Shown here: positions 34,809-44,518 of the stretch, in pieces
Numbering within the stretch: the first letter of the stretch is position 1
Layout of the letters: every line of letters starts with the position of its first letter
Source: Rhizobium sp. FY34
Lineage (GTDB): Bacteria > Pseudomonadota > Alphaproteobacteria > Rhizobiales > Rhizobiaceae
Direction of reading: 5' to 3'
Assembly: GCF_005222845.1 (NCBI RefSeq)
Contig: NZ_STFZ01000016.1
Coordinates: 118,183-165,519, forward strand
Length of the DNA stretch: 47,337 nt
Position numbers and translations under genes: made by a program
Notes under the pieces: generated by a model
What the model was told of the DNA's origin: nothing
The model's database searches: none
What the model saw: the letters and a program-made list of their open reading frames with translations, nothing else

Positions 34809-37337
34809 TCAGGCGGCCCAGCTGGTGCGGCGGCCGCCCGGTTCGCTGGTCTTGAAATGGTCGATCTTATCGGCCAGCGCCTCGACGCGACCGCGCAAAC
34901 CGTGGATCTCGGCATTGTTTTCCTCGACCATGGCGGCATTGCGCTGGGTGATCAGCTGCACCTCGCCCAGCGACTGCGTCACCTCGCCGATGCCGATCGA
35001 CTGTTCGCCGGTTGCCGCCGAAATATCGGCAACCAGCTTCTGCACCGTGCTGATATGGCTGATGATCTCCGTCAGGGCCGTGCCGGTCTGCTCCACAAGA
35101 TGAACGCCGTTTTCCACCTGCTGGGCGCTTGCGGAAATCAGGCCCTTGATTTCCCGCGCTGCATTGGCGCAGCGCTGCGCCAGTTCGCGCACTTCCTGGG
35201 CCACCACGGCAAAGCCGCGACCCGCTTCGCCCGCACGGGCCGCTTCCACGCCGGCATTCAGCGCCAGAAGATTCGTCTGGAAGGCAATCTCGTCGATCAC
35301 CGAAATGATCGTGCTGATCTTGTTGGAAGACCGGCTGATCTCGTCCATCGCCTGGATGGCGCTGGTGACGACTTCGCCCGAACGGGTGGCAAAGGCTTCC
35401 GTCTGGTTGACCGACTGGGCCGTGCGCTGGGCGCTGGTGGCCGTCGAGCGCACGATGTCGGAAAGCTGGTGCAACGCCCGCGTCGATTGCTCCAGCGCTG
35501 CCGCCTGCTGTTCGGTGCGCCGCGCCAGATCATCGGCGGAAGTGGCCAGATTGCCGGTGCCGCTGTTGATGTCGCTGGCAACGGAGCGCACATCGGCAAG
35601 CGTTGCGCGCAGGGTTCGCACAGCCTGATTATAGGTCTGCGCCATCTCGACGAAATCGGCCGACAGGTTCTCGTTCATCTCCTGCTCGAGATCGCCCTCG
35701 GCCAGAAGATGCAGAACCTGCGAGAGAGCGGCCAGCGCCTCACGCTGCTCGTTGGAAATGCGGGCGCGCTCGGCCGCACGCCGTTCCGCCTCTATGCTGG
35801 AGGCTTCACGGCTGGCATTGGCTTCCTGCTCAAGGCGAATGTTTTCCAGTGCGGAATCGCGGAACACGCTGACCGAGCGCACCATGTCGCCGATCTCGTC
35901 GCCGCGTTCGCGGCCCTCGATCTTCACCTCCAGATCACCGCCGGCAAGCCGGGTCATGATCTCGGTCACACGCCGCAGAGGCCCGCGCAGGGTTTCCACC
36001 AGCATCAGCGCACCGATAATAGCAAGCAATGTGCCGATGACGGTGGCCGCAATGGAAATCTTGGCAGAGCGCTCACTGTCCTGCTTGCCGCTCTCCTGCG
36101 ATTGCGTGACAAAATCCTTGAGACCCGTCATGCCCCTGGACAGCGTTTCCTCGGCCGATCCGCGCGCCGTTTTCCACTCGCCGGCAAGCGTCAGCAGCAT
36201 TTCGGTATTCTTCGTCATGGCATCGAGAAGCGGTTGAATCTGCGGCGCAAACTCCAGCATCGTAGCATTCTTCACGCCAAGTCGGCTCACATTGGCGCTT
36301 GTCTGAGTCAGCGCACGAATATCTGCGAGCACTTCTTCACGGGCGGCAACCGTCAGGCTGACGCGCAGCCGTTCCGTATGCAGCTGCAACAGATCGATCA
36401 GCTGTAGCGCCTTGCCGCTTTCCACAAGCAGGCTGCGCATCAGCTGCACTTCATCTTCCAGATTGGCGAAACGGTCGGTGGCATTGGTGGTGCTCTTGGC
36501 CACTTCCTGCATGAAGACATCGCGCATCGGCATCAGCGCCTGCACGGCGTCGCGGGTCGCCTGCGCCTTTTCCGGCAGCGGCTGATCGCTGGCCAGAAGC
36601 GTCTCGATGGTTTTGGCCTGCGTTTTCACGGCATCCAGCATGCGCAGCACCTTGGAGCTGGCCTTGCCTTCAACCTTGGCGAATTCTTTTTGCAGCACGG
36701 CCACATAGGTGCCTGTCGCCTTGACGACGGTAGCATCGCTTGGAACATTCTGGATGGCTTCCTGCACATTCTCCATGCGGCGCGCCACGGTCTTCAGCAC
36801 ATAGGCGTCAAACAGAGCACCCTTGGCAAAACGCTCCTTGCCTTCGGCCTCCTTGCGGACGGTGGCAATCTGCGCGTCGACCGAGGAGGCCAGCATGCGG
36901 ATGTCATCGACGCCAGCTTCCATCGCCTGCTCGGTGCGCGTCATCTTACGCTCGATCTCCCAGAGCGCCGCCACTCTTTCACGAATGGCCGGTGCCGTCT
37001 GCGCCACGACAGCAATGCGGGCGCGGTCACCCTCCGTCGCCAGCAACCCGTCCAGCGCTTTTACGCCGTCATCCTGATTTTGAATGCTGTCGTTCAGCGT
37101 TTTCAGCGAGACCTGGCTGGGGGAGGCAAGAAAGCCGAGCAGATCGGCCTGCAGGCGTTCGAAATCACCGATATTCTCGATGGTCGCACGTGTTACCGTC
37201 ATATGGCCGTTCAGCATGCGCGCCGTGTAGAAGCCCGCAAGCCCGACGCCGGCGATCAGAAGGATCAGCGGCACGACGAACAGCAGAACCTTCGTCACAA
37301 TCCGGCGACTTTGAAGTAGACGATCCAGGAATGACAT
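34809..37337 (-). CDS. Methyl-accepting chemotaxis protein with long periplasmic sensor
   Basis: An 842-residue receptor. TM1 is about residues 16-36 ([17 protein letters not shown]). A periplasmic helical sensor of about 385 residues follows, longer than the usual four-helix bundle, consistent with a bimodular (HBM-like) or double sensor. TM2 is about 425-445 ([18 protein letters not shown]). A HAMP domain comes next ([22 protein letters not shown]), then a signalling domain with the tip [20 protein letters not shown] and [18 protein letters not shown]. The C-terminus is GGRRTSWAA with no CheR-tether pentapeptide. GGGGAGG precedes the ATG. Ligand unknown. It splits the molybdenum-cofactor genes of this region into two blocks. 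Confidence 0.95.
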   Translation of the reverse strand: MSFLDRLLQSRRIVTKVLLFVVPLILLIAGVGLAGFYTARMLNGHMTVTRATIENIGDFERLQADLLGFLASPSQVSLKTLNDSIQNQDDGVKALDGLLATEGDRARIAVVAQTAPAIRERVAALWEIERKMTRTEQAMEAGVDDIRMLASSVDAQIATVRKEAEGKERFAKGALFDAYVLKTVARRMENVQEAIQNVPSDATVVKATGTYVAVLQKEFAKVEGKASSKVLRMLDAVKTQAKTIETLLASDQPLPEKAQATRDAVQALMPMRDVFMQEVAKSTTNATDRFANLEDEVQLMRSLLVESGKALQLIDLLQLHTERLRVSLTVAAREEVLADIRALTQTSANVSRLGVKNATMLEFAPQIQPLLDAMTKNTEMLLTLAGEWKTARGSAEETLSRGMTGLKDFVTQSQESGKQDSERSAKISIAATVIGTLLAIIGALMLVETLRGPLRRVTEIMTRLAGGDLEVKIEGRERGDEIGDMVRSVSVFRDSALENIRLEQEANASREASSIEAERRAAERARISNEQREALAALSQVLHLLAEGDLEQEMNENLSADFVEMAQTYNQAVRTLRATLADVRSVASDINSGTGNLATSADDLARRTEQQAAALEQSTRALHQLSDIVRSTATSAQRTAQSVNQTEAFATRSGEVVTSAIQAMDEISRSSNKISTIISVIDEIAFQTNLLALNAGVEAARAGEAGRGFAVVAQEVRELAQRCANAAREIKGLISASAQQVENGVHLVEQTGTALTEIISHISTVQKLVADISAATGEQSIGIGEVTQSLGEVQLITQRNAAMVEENNAEIHGLRGRVEALADKIDHFKTSEPGGRRTSWAA

Positions 37338-37588
37338 GGCACCTCCCCGTGCGGCCGCCCGCAGAGCCTTTCATCGGCATGGTGGCGCTGTCGTCCCGCA
37401 TCATGCGGGATCGGCCCAAAGTGACGCCATAAGCGTTGAACTTTAGTTAAGCAGAATGGCCGCAGACGCACTTTGTCGGCAAAACGCGACAGATGGTCCC
37501 GTTTACCGGGTTGAAACGGCTGGCTCAGGCTCGCGCGATGCTTTAAGCATCTGCTAAAACCCGAGAAAAACAGCCTAGGGAATCGGAA

Positions 37589-38494
37589 ATGCCATTGTCG
37601 CAGAATGCGCGCGGCGCGCTGATGATGACGCTCGCCATGGCCGTGTTCACGGCCAACGACGCTTTCGTCAAACAGGTGACGCCGGAGATGAACACCGGTC
37701 AGATCATGTTCATACGCGGCGCCATCACCTCCATACTGCTCATGGCCATGGCGAGGCACTATGGCGTGCTGTCAAAATTCCGGCTGATGTTCAAGCCGAA
37801 GGTTCTTCTGCGCTCGACGTTCGAGATCGGCGCCGCCGTCACCTATATCTCGGCGCTCGCCCATATCGATCTGGCCGTGGCAGCCACTATCCTTCTGTCG
37901 CTGCCGCTTGCCGTCACCTTCGGCGCCTGGGCCTTCTTTGGCGAAAAGGTCGGCTGGCGGCGCTGGCTGGCCATTTTCATCGGCTTCATCGGCGTCATCA
38001 TCGTTCTGCGCCCCAGCCCTGACAGTTTCGTGCCGGCAACGCTTCTGGCGGTTATTGCCGTTTTCTTCACCTGCGGGCGCGATCTCACCACAAAGCGCAT
38101 CGAAGCCGGCGTGCCAACTCTGCTCATCTCGCTGTTTGCCGGTCTCACCAACACGCTGTTCGGCGCGCTTCTGATTGCGCCTATGGGTGGCTGGAGCCCG
38201 GTCAGCATGTCGGCACTGCTGCATCTGGCCACGGCCGCCTGTCTCATCCTCGCCGGCTACCAGACGATTGTCAGCGCCATGCGCTCCGGCGATATCTCCT
38301 TCGTCGCGCCCTTCCGCTACACCAGCCTGATCTTTTCGCTCAGCCTCGGCTTCTATTTCTTCGGCGAAACACCGGATGGCTATATGGCGGTCGGCGCCAG
38401 CCTCATTGTCGCTTCCGGCCTCTATGCCTTCTATCGCGAAAAACTGCGCGCCCGCAGCCTCATGGCCGAAACTGTCGCGCAGACGCCCCATTGA
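37589..38494 (+). CDS. EamA/DMT family transporter
   Basis: A 301-residue membrane protein with about ten hydrophobic segments in two homologous halves, as in drug/metabolite transporters. The start region ALMMTLAMAVFTANDAFVKQ is TM1 of the first EamA repeat, and FVAPFRYTSLIFSLSLGFYFFGE is typical of the second. Substrate unknown. It is the first gene of a close run (DMT, MFS, mobA, mobB) on the plus strand. The divergent chemoreceptor gene lies 251 bases upstream. Confidence 0.92.
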   Translation: MPLSQNARGALMMTLAMAVFTANDAFVKQVTPEMNTGQIMFIRGAITSILLMAMARHYGVLSKFRLMFKPKVLLRSTFEIGAAVTYISALAHIDLAVAATILLSLPLAVTFGAWAFFGEKVGWRRWLAIFIGFIGVIIVLRPSPDSFVPATLLAVIAVFFTCGRDLTTKRIEAGVPTLLISLFAGLTNTLFGALLIAPMGGWSPVSMSALLHLATAACLILAGYQTIVSAMRSGDISFVAPFRYTSLIFSLSLGFYFFGETPDGYMAVGASLIVASGLYAFYREKLRARSLMAETVAQTPH

Positions 38495-38517
38495 GCGGCA
38501 AAGAAGGATCGCTCATC

Positions 38518-39726
38518 ATGGCACAGTCACGCTATTTCAATCGCCAAACGCCGCCGCATATCTCCACCCTCGTGCTGGTGGCCGGACTTGCAGCGCTCAC
38601 CATGAACATCTTCCTGCCGTCGCTGTCGGCCATGGCCACGCATTTCAACACCAGCTATGCCGTGATGCAGCTGGCCGTCTCCGGCTATCTGGCCGGCACC
38701 GCCGTTTTGCAGCTGATCATCGGCCCGCTGTCTGATCTTCTCGGTCGCCGCCCGGTGATGATCGGCAGCATCATCATGCTGGCGCTCGGCACGCTGATTT
38801 GCCTGTTTGCCCCCAATGTCACCGTCTTCATGATCGGCCGCATCATGCAGACCGGCATCGTCGCCGGTTTCGTCCTGTCGCGCGCCATCGTGCGCGACAT
38901 GGTGCCGGCCAATGAAGCAGCCTCGATGATCGGCTATGTCACCATGGGCATGTCGCTGGTGCCGATGGTGGCGCCGGCGGTTGGCGGCGTTCTCAACGAT
39001 GCCTTGGGCTGGCAGGCCAATTTCGTCGTCATGCTGGTCTATGCGCTGGTCTGTGTCGTCATTTCCTGGGGCGATCTCGGCGAAACCAACCAGAACCGTT
39101 CGAAAAGCATTGGCGAACAGTTTCGCGCCTGGCCGGAACTGATCCGGGCACCGGCCTTCTGGGGCTATGCGCTCACCTGCGGCTTTGCCTCTGGCATTTT
39201 CTATGCCTTCCTGGGCGCCGCTCCGTTTATCGGCACGGTCATCTATCACCTGTCGCCGGCCATGCTCGGCATGCAGTTCATGCTTCTGGCGCTCGGCTAT
39301 ACGATCGGCAATTTCATCTCCGGCCGCTATGCCAGCCGTATCGGACTGATGGCGATGATCACCACCGGCAATACGCTCTCGACGCTCGGCGTTCTCTCCT
39401 CCATCCTTCTGGTGGCACGCGGTTCTGACAGCGCACTTGCCTTCTTCGGCCCGCTGGTGCTGGTCGGGCTTGGCAATGGCGTCACGCTGCCCAGTGCCAA
39501 TGCCGGGCTTGTCAGCGTGCGCCCGCATCTGGCAGGCTCCGCATCGGGTCTTGGCGGCGCGCTTTATGTCGGCGGCGGCGCGGGTCTCTCCGTGGTTGCC
39601 GGTGCGGTCCTGTCGGAAGAAACGGGTGTTATGCCGGTTCTCCTCATCATGCTCGCCTCCGCATTTCTCGCGCTTGTCTGTACTGAAATGATCCGCCGCA
39701 CGGCAAAGGATGCCGATCTGTCATGA
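38518..39726 (+). CDS. Bcr/CflA family multidrug efflux MFS transporter
   Basis: A 402-residue 12-TM transporter. IIGPLSDLLGRRPVM is motif A after TM2; RAIVRDMVPANEAASMIGYV is the conserved Bcr/CflA loop; GMSLVPMVAPAVGG is the antiporter motif C in TM5. Such pumps export drugs or related cations. The ATG at 38518 has AAGGA nine bases ahead; an upstream TTG at 38491 that overlaps the DMT stop is less likely. It follows the DMT gene by 23 bases and its stop overlaps the mobA start as ATGA. Confidence 0.93.
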   Translation: MAQSRYFNRQTPPHISTLVLVAGLAALTMNIFLPSLSAMATHFNTSYAVMQLAVSGYLAGTAVLQLIIGPLSDLLGRRPVMIGSIIMLALGTLICLFAPNVTVFMIGRIMQTGIVAGFVLSRAIVRDMVPANEAASMIGYVTMGMSLVPMVAPAVGGVLNDALGWQANFVVMLVYALVCVVISWGDLGETNQNRSKSIGEQFRAWPELIRAPAFWGYALTCGFASGIFYAFLGAAPFIGTVIYHLSPAMLGMQFMLLALGYTIGNFISGRYASRIGLMAMITTGNTLSTLGVLSSILLVARGSDSALAFFGPLVLVGLGNGVTLPSANAGLVSVRPHLAGSASGLGGALYVGGGAGLSVVAGAVLSEETGVMPVLLIMLASAFLALVCTEMIRRTAKDADLS

Positions 39727-40355
39727 CAGGAATGCCTCTCATCATTCCTCCAGCCGTCATCCTGGCCGGCGGCCTGTCGCGGCGCATGGGGCGCGATAAG
39801 GCGCAGATCGTGCTGGGCGGGAGGTCGCTGCTCGATCATGTGATCGCCCGCATCAAGCCGCAGGTCTCCACACTTGCGCTAAACGCACCGCTCGATCACC
39901 CGGTATCGCAAGGCCTGCCGCTGGTGCCGGATAGTCTGCCGGGCCGTCCCGGCCCGCTTGCCGGCATCCTTGCCGCCATGCAGCATGCGGCACGTCAGGT
40001 GCCGCAGGCCTCGCATGTGCTGACCGTGCCGATCGACAGCCCCTTCCTGCCGCATAACCTGGTGGAAAAGCTGGCGCAAAGCGTCACGACCGATAATGTC
40101 ATCGCGATTGCCACCTCGCAGGGTGCCATGCACCCGGTCTGCGGCCTCTGGCCAATCTCGCTGGCCAGCGCCCTGCAAGACTTTCTTGATGGGCCAGACG
40201 AACCACGGGTGAAAACCTTCCTCAGCCGCCACAACACCGTGCTGGTCGCCTTTGCCGATATCGACACACCAGTGGGACCGCTCGATCCCTTTCTCAACCT
40301 CAATACGCCGGAAGATCTTGAAAATGCCCGGCGCTTCGTCGAGGCTGGCGCATGA
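39723..40355 (+). CDS. mobA: Molybdenum cofactor guanylyltransferase MobA
   Basis: A 210-residue nucleotidyltransferase that attaches GMP to molybdopterin to make MGD. The N-terminal nucleotide-binding loop is VILAGGLSRRMGRDKA; VLTVPIDSPFLP carries the metal Asp; LNTPEDLENA is the family C-terminal motif. Its ATG overlaps the stop of the preceding efflux gene by four bases, and its stop overlaps mobB by four bases, so translation is chained through three genes. Confidence 0.95.
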   Translation: MTGMPLIIPPAVILAGGLSRRMGRDKAQIVLGGRSLLDHVIARIKPQVSTLALNAPLDHPVSQGLPLVPDSLPGRPGPLAGILAAMQHAARQVPQASHVLTVPIDSPFLPHNLVEKLAQSVTTDNVIAIATSQGAMHPVCGLWPISLASALQDFLDGPDEPRVKTFLSRHNTVLVAFADIDTPVGPLDPFLNLNTPEDLENARRFVEAGA

Positions 40356-40867
40356 CCCCAAAGATCTTTGGAATTTCCGGCTGGAAGAATTCCGGCAAGA
40401 CCGGCCTTGCGGTGCGCCTTGTCGAGGAATTGACGGCGCGCGGCTACCGCGTCTCCACCATCAAGCATGCCCATCATGATTTCGATATCGACAAGGTCGG
40501 TGCCGACAGCTTTCGCCACCGACAGGCCGGCGCCCATGAAGTGGCGCTTGTCTCGGGCACGCGCTTTGCCATCATGCATGAATTGCGCGGCGCGCCCGAA
40601 CCGTCCTTCAACGAAATCCTCGGCAGGCTTGCGCCTTGCGACCTCGTATTGATCGAAGGCTACAAGCGCGAGGCCGTGCCGAAGATCGAGGCCCGGCGTC
40701 TTGATGCCAAGAACCGCGAGCCGCTCGCGCCGACCGATCCGCATATCGTGGCAATCGCTGCCGATCACCCGGTCGAGGGCACCACCCTTCCCGTCTTTGA
40801 CCTTAATGACACGCAGGCGATTGCCAATTTCGTCGTCACAGTCACAGGGCTTGGCCGACGGGCCTGA
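40352..40867 (+). CDS. mobB: Molybdopterin-guanine dinucleotide biosynthesis protein B
   Basis: A 171-residue P-loop GTPase that assists MobA. Walker A is GWKNSGKTGLAVRLVEEL, followed by TIKHAHHDFDID and LIEGYKREAVPKIE, all hallmarks. Normal length for MobB. ATGA overlap with mobA. No clear terminator follows in the 160-base gap before usg. Confidence 0.95.
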   Translation: MTPKIFGISGWKNSGKTGLAVRLVEELTARGYRVSTIKHAHHDFDIDKVGADSFRHRQAGAHEVALVSGTRFAIMHELRGAPEPSFNEILGRLAPCDLVLIEGYKREAVPKIEARRLDAKNREPLAPTDPHIVAIAADHPVEGTTLPVFDLNDTQAIANFVVTVTGLGRRA

Positions 40868-41029
40868 AGACGGCTGGCAGCAGCCATTCAGGGAGAGTGC
40901 CAATACACTGATTCTAAAACTTATTTTGTCTATGCAGCCTGTCGAATTAAGCCTCGGTTAAGCCTGTCGTGCTGCACTCTTCCTGTGGCGCCTGGCGTCA
41001 CTCAAAGGGTCAACTCCGAGGGATAAAGC

Positions 41030-41308
41030 ATGGCACACGCAATGGCACCCGACATGGACATGATGCTGAAGGGCTACGGCCTGACGACTGCGCAGATCCT
41101 CTACCGCCTGCCCGATCACCCGACTTTGCTGCAAACCTATATCTGGCAGCACTATGATCTGGCGCCGGACTTCCCCGAAATGCGCGGCTTCCTGAAATTC
41201 TGGCAGGAAAAGCTCGATGGACCGCTGCATTCGGTGCGCTATGTGCACCACAAGATGATCGCCGCCAGCGAATGGCGGGCGCTGAAGGGTGAATTCATCC
41301 TGCATTGA
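41030..41308 (+). CDS. usg: Usg family protein
   Basis: A 92-residue protein. LKGYGLTTAQILYRLPDHPTLLQTYIWQ and LAPDFPEMRGFLKFWQEKLDGPLHSVRYVHH match the Usg family, first noted beside trpF in Caulobacter. Its biochemical role is not established; a tie to tryptophan synthesis was only suggested. GAGGGATAAAGC precedes the ATG. No trp gene is near in this window. A second ATG at residue 5 is also possible. Confidence 0.88.
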   Translation: MAHAMAPDMDMMLKGYGLTTAQILYRLPDHPTLLQTYIWQHYDLAPDFPEMRGFLKFWQEKLDGPLHSVRYVHHKMIAASEWRALKGEFILH

Positions 41309-41406
41309 CGGCACAGCCCCGGCCCGTTCACCGCTTCTTCTTGCCAATCCTGGCCTTGCAGCTTAAAGCCGCCTCATCATCTGAAGACGGATCAAAGAGG
41401 CAAGCC

Positions 41407-42222
41407 ATGACCAAGATCGACGAAGACGCGCTGGCGGAAGCCTATAACAGGGCGCTCGCGCATGAAAAGGCCGGCGAGATCGATCAGGCGGTTGCAGCCT
41501 ATCGCGAAGTGCTTGCCATCGATCCGGAAGATCATGGCGGCGCGTGCGTGCGCATTGCCTCGCTCGGTCGTGGCGATACACCGACCAGGGCGCCGGATGC
41601 CTATGTAGAAACGCTGTTTGATCAGCATGCCGAAAGCTTTGAGGATATCCTCGTGGCGCAGCTGGGCTATGACGTACCGAAGCTCGTGCTCCAGCACCTG
41701 CAGGAGGCCGAGCTTGGACCCTTCAAGCGCATGCTGGATCTCGGTTGCGGCACGGGCCTCACCGGCGGCACATTGCGTGATCTGTGCGAGGATATCACCG
41801 GCATCGACATTTCCGAAAACATGGTCGAGATCGCCCATGAGAAGGATCTCTACGAGACGCTCTATGTCGCCGAAATCGAGGATTTCCTCGAAGACAATGA
41901 CGACGAGCCTTTCGATCTGATCACCGCCACCGATGTTCTGCCCTATCTCGGCGCGCTGGAGCCGCTGTTCTTCGGCGCGGCGGAAAACATGGTGAAGGGT
42001 GGTATCTTCGTCTTCTCGTCCGAAACCCTGTCCGACGACGTTCTGGCCGGACGCCCTTATATGGTCGGCCCGCACCAGCGTTTTGCCCATTCGGAAAGCT
42101 ATATCCGCGAGCGCTTGGCCGCCACCGGATTCGAGATCGTCGAAATGACGGAAATCAACGTGCGCATGCAGGAAGGCCAGCCATCGCCCGGCCACCTGGT
42201 GATTGCCCGCTTCAAGGGCTGA
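41407..42222 (+). CDS. TPR-containing class I SAM methyltransferase
   Basis: A 271-residue protein. Residues 1-45 form a single TPR-like helix pair (ALAEAYNRALAHEKAGEID, VAAYREVLAIDPED). The methyltransferase core has MLDLGCGTGLTGG (motif I), ITGIDISENMV (motif II), FDLITATDVLPYL (motif IV) and GGIFVFSSE (motif VI). It matches the predicted-methyltransferase-with-TPR group (COG4976-type); substrate unknown. The ATG at 41407 has GAGG seven bases ahead and is preferred to an upstream in-frame extension at 41305 that overlaps usg. Confidence 0.9.
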   Translation: MTKIDEDALAEAYNRALAHEKAGEIDQAVAAYREVLAIDPEDHGGACVRIASLGRGDTPTRAPDAYVETLFDQHAESFEDILVAQLGYDVPKLVLQHLQEAELGPFKRMLDLGCGTGLTGGTLRDLCEDITGIDISENMVEIAHEKDLYETLYVAEIEDFLEDNDDEPFDLITATDVLPYLGALEPLFFGAAENMVKGGIFVFSSETLSDDVLAGRPYMVGPHQRFAHSESYIRERLAATGFEIVEMTEINVRMQEGQPSPGHLVIARFKG

Positions 42223-42400
42223 TCATCGAGACAGCCGCATGAATGACCGTCGCGCCGCCCACCGGCGCGACGAGAAGAATGACAAGATTGATGCAGACGA
42301 GCCAGACCATCACCTTTTCCTCGCGCGCCGTCAGGCGGCGCTTCGGTGGTGGTGGCGGCTCCGGCAGCCGGCGGTAATAGAAGTTGAGGTCACGGAACAT
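42212..42400 (-). CDS. Small single-pass membrane protein
   Basis: A 62-residue protein. The first half is charged with a Pro run (MFRDLNFYYRRLPEPPPPP then KRRLTAREEK); the second is one hydrophobic segment (VMVWLVCINLVILLVAPVGG). The ATG at 42400 has GAGGGG eight bases ahead on its strand. The layout suggests an inner-membrane peptide with the N-terminus inside. No family recognised. Its 3' end overlaps the convergent methyltransferase gene by 11 bases. Codon and ribosome-site quality make it likely to be real. Confidence 0.6.
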   Translation of the reverse strand: MFRDLNFYYRRLPEPPPPPKRRLTAREEKVMVWLVCINLVILLVAPVGGATVIHAAVSMISP

Positions 42401-42599
42401 GAGTTTCCCCTCGTGCAAGGTCGTGAATATGAATTTTAGCGCATCTTAATACCTCCGTTAACCCGCATCGGCCCGTTTTGGCGATTGTGATCATTTGCCG
42501 CATGACAGGATCATCTCGCCAAACATGACAGCCTGCCGGAAATGCTCTAGCCATCTGCCCCGCGTCTCTCTAAATTCTGCTTCGGCTAGGAGGGCCAGC

Positions 42600-43160
42600 A
42601 TGACCCCGCAACGCTATTTCCTTGCCCAGGCCTATAACAATGCCTGGGCCAATCACCGCCTTTTGCGCGCCTGCCGACAACTGTCGGCCACAGAACTTGT
42701 CACCCGGCGCACGGGCTTCTTCCCCAGCATCATCCATACGCTCAACCACAACCTGACGGTCGACTGGTTCTATCTCAGCGCGCTCGAGGGAGAGCCGACA
42801 GGCATCAAGGCTTTCGAGCCCGAGATCCCCTTCCTCCTCATCATTGATCTGGAGCGCGAACAACGCGCTGTCGATCGCCGCCTGATCGATCACTGTCGGC
42901 AGCTTGACCCGGATATGTTGGCGCTTGAGGTCACCATCCCGAGGGGCGAGAAAAACCAGTTCGAGCGCAATGACCGGCTGCTGCTGCATCTCTTCCAGCA
43001 CCAGATCCACCATCGCGGCCAGGTGCATGCCATGCTGTCGGGCACGGGCGTCGCGCCACCGCAACTGGATGAATTCTTTCCCGCCGATCCCGGTGAACAG
43101 GCGCTCAGGCGCCCGGATTTCATCGAACTCGGCTTTTCCGAAACTCAGATCTGGGGTTGA
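42600..43160 (+). CDS. DinB family protein
   Basis: A 186-residue protein of the DinB/YfiT four-helix fold. A metal-binding His pattern is visible: FFPSIIHTLNHNLTVDWFY near residue 50 and HLFQHQIHHRGQVHAML near 135. Relatives act as thiol-dependent transferases or have unknown roles. AGGAGGGCCAGC ahead of the ATG at 42600 is an excellent ribosome-binding site; an extension upstream to 42495 is unlikely. It is followed after three bases by the CopD-like gene, so the two are an operon. Confidence 0.92.
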   Translation: MTPQRYFLAQAYNNAWANHRLLRACRQLSATELVTRRTGFFPSIIHTLNHNLTVDWFYLSALEGEPTGIKAFEPEIPFLLIIDLEREQRAVDRRLIDHCRQLDPDMLALEVTIPRGEKNQFERNDRLLLHLFQHQIHHRGQVHAMLSGTGVAPPQLDEFFPADPGEQALRRPDFIELGFSETQIWG

Positions 43161-43163
43161 TCC

Positions 43164-43574
43164 ATGTCTTATCTCGTCTTCAAGGGCCTGCATGTCGCAT
43201 CCGATATCATCTGGATCGGCGGCATGCTGATCAATGCCTTCGTCATCGGCATGGTGCCGGACGCCATCCGAACCGGCGTTATCTCGGCACTGCGCCGCTA
43301 TGACCGCATCGTTACCACGGCAGCACTCGGCGGCGCCTGGCTGTTCGGTCTCATTCTTCTGTTCGGCTATGTCGGCTTTTCCGGCGGATGGCTGCATTTG
43401 AAGCTGCTCATCGTCGTCCTGCTATCGGCGCTGCATGGCATGCAGGGCGCATGGCTTCGCCGCATGGAAGCCGATCCGCGTCTCGACCCACCGGCCTTCG
43501 TGTCCAAGGGCATGCCGATCGTGCTGGTGTGCAGTGTCACCGTCGTGCTGCTTGCCATCATCAAGCCATTCTGA
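43164..43574 (+). CDS. CopD/HemJ-like small membrane protein
   Basis: A 136-residue protein with four membrane segments. FKGLHVASDIIWIGGML has the conserved His and Trp-x-Gly pattern of CopD/HemJ-type heme or copper proteins, and KLLIVVLLSALHGMQ carries a second His. HemJ is a protoporphyrinogen oxidase of about this size, but this sequence lacks some residues I would expect, so I only call the fold. It starts three bases after the DinB stop. Confidence 0.82.
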   Translation: MSYLVFKGLHVASDIIWIGGMLINAFVIGMVPDAIRTGVISALRRYDRIVTTAALGGAWLFGLILLFGYVGFSGGWLHLKLLIVVLLSALHGMQGAWLRRMEADPRLDPPAFVSKGMPIVLVCSVTVVLLAIIKPF

Positions 43575-43648
43575 AGGACAAGGGGGCAGGCCGTAGAGTG
43601 CACCGCCCCTTACCCAGCATCATAACCCAGTCGCAGGAGTATTTTAAA

Positions 43649-44518
43649 ATGGCGAAGGTTGCATTCATCGGTCTTGGCGTCATGGGCTTCCCCATGGCGG
43701 GCCACCTCAAGGTAAAGGGCGGCCACGAGGTCACGGTCTATAATCGCACGGCGGCAAAGGCCAAAGCCTGGGCGGACAAGTTCGGCGGCGCCCATGCGGC
43801 CACTCCGGTCGAGGCCACGCGCGATGCCGATTTCGTCTTCACCTGCGTCGGCAATGACGACGATCTGCGCTCCGTCACAGTCAGCGAGACCGGCGTTTTC
43901 GCCGGCATGAAGCCCGGTGCCATCCTTATCGACAATACGACGGCCTCGGCCGAAGTTGCCCGCGAACTGGATGCCGCCGCCAAGGCAAAGGGCTGCTTCT
44001 TCATCGATGCGCCCGTCTCCGGCGGTCAGGCTGGCGCAGAAAACGGCGTGCTGACCGTCATGTGCGGCGGCGACGAAACAGTGTTTGCCAAGGCAAAGCC
44101 GGTCATTGATGCCTATGCCCGCATGGTTGGCCTGATGGGCCCCGTCGGCTCTGGCCAGTTGACCAAGATGATCAACCAGATCTGCATCGCCGGCCTCGTC
44201 CAGGGCTTGGCCGAGGGGATTCATTTTGGCAAAAAAGCCGGCCTGGACATTGAAAAGGTTGTCGACGTCATCTCCAAGGGTGCCGCAGGCTCCTGGCAGA
44301 TGGAAAACCGCCACAAGACGATGAACCAGAGCAGCTATGAATTCGGCTTTGCCGTCGACTGGATGCGCAAGGACCTCGACATCGTGCTGACAGAAGCCCG
44401 CCGCAATGGTGCCAGCCTGCCGGTCACCGCATTGGTCGATCAGTTCTATGGCGAGGTGCAAAAGCTCGGCGGCAATCGCTGGGACACTTCGTCGCTGCTT
44501 GCACGGCTGGAAAAGTAG
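43649..44518 (+). CDS. 3-hydroxyisobutyrate dehydrogenase family (beta-hydroxyacid) oxidoreductase
   Basis: A 289-residue NAD(P)-dependent dehydrogenase. FIGLGVMGFPMAGHL is the dinucleotide-binding loop; FIDAPVSGGQAGAENG is the substrate motif; the catalytic Lys is in LTKMINQ, and a C-terminal helix has SLPVTALVDQFY. Members oxidise 3-hydroxyisobutyrate, reduce tartronate semialdehyde, or act on related compounds; the substrate is not fixed here. The ATG at 43649 has CAGGAG nine bases ahead; the frame extends upstream to 43388 only as an antisense-like shadow of the CopD-like gene. Confidence 0.93.
   Translation: MAKVAFIGLGVMGFPMAGHLKVKGGHEVTVYNRTAAKAKAWADKFGGAHAATPVEATRDADFVFTCVGNDDDLRSVTVSETGVFAGMKPGAILIDNTTASAEVARELDAAAKAKGCFFIDAPVSGGQAGAENGVLTVMCGGDETVFAKAKPVIDAYARMVGLMGPVGSGQLTKMINQICIAGLVQGLAEGIHFGKKAGLDIEKVVDVISKGAAGSWQMENRHKTMNQSSYEFGFAVDWMRKDLDIVLTEARRNGASLPVTALVDQFYGEVQKLGGNRWDTSSLLARLEK

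Noticed and set aside
41305..41406. Upstream extension of the TPR-methyltransferase overlapping usg
   Set aside because: The internal ATG at 41407 has a better ribosome-binding site, and the extension overlaps the preceding stop region without similarity.
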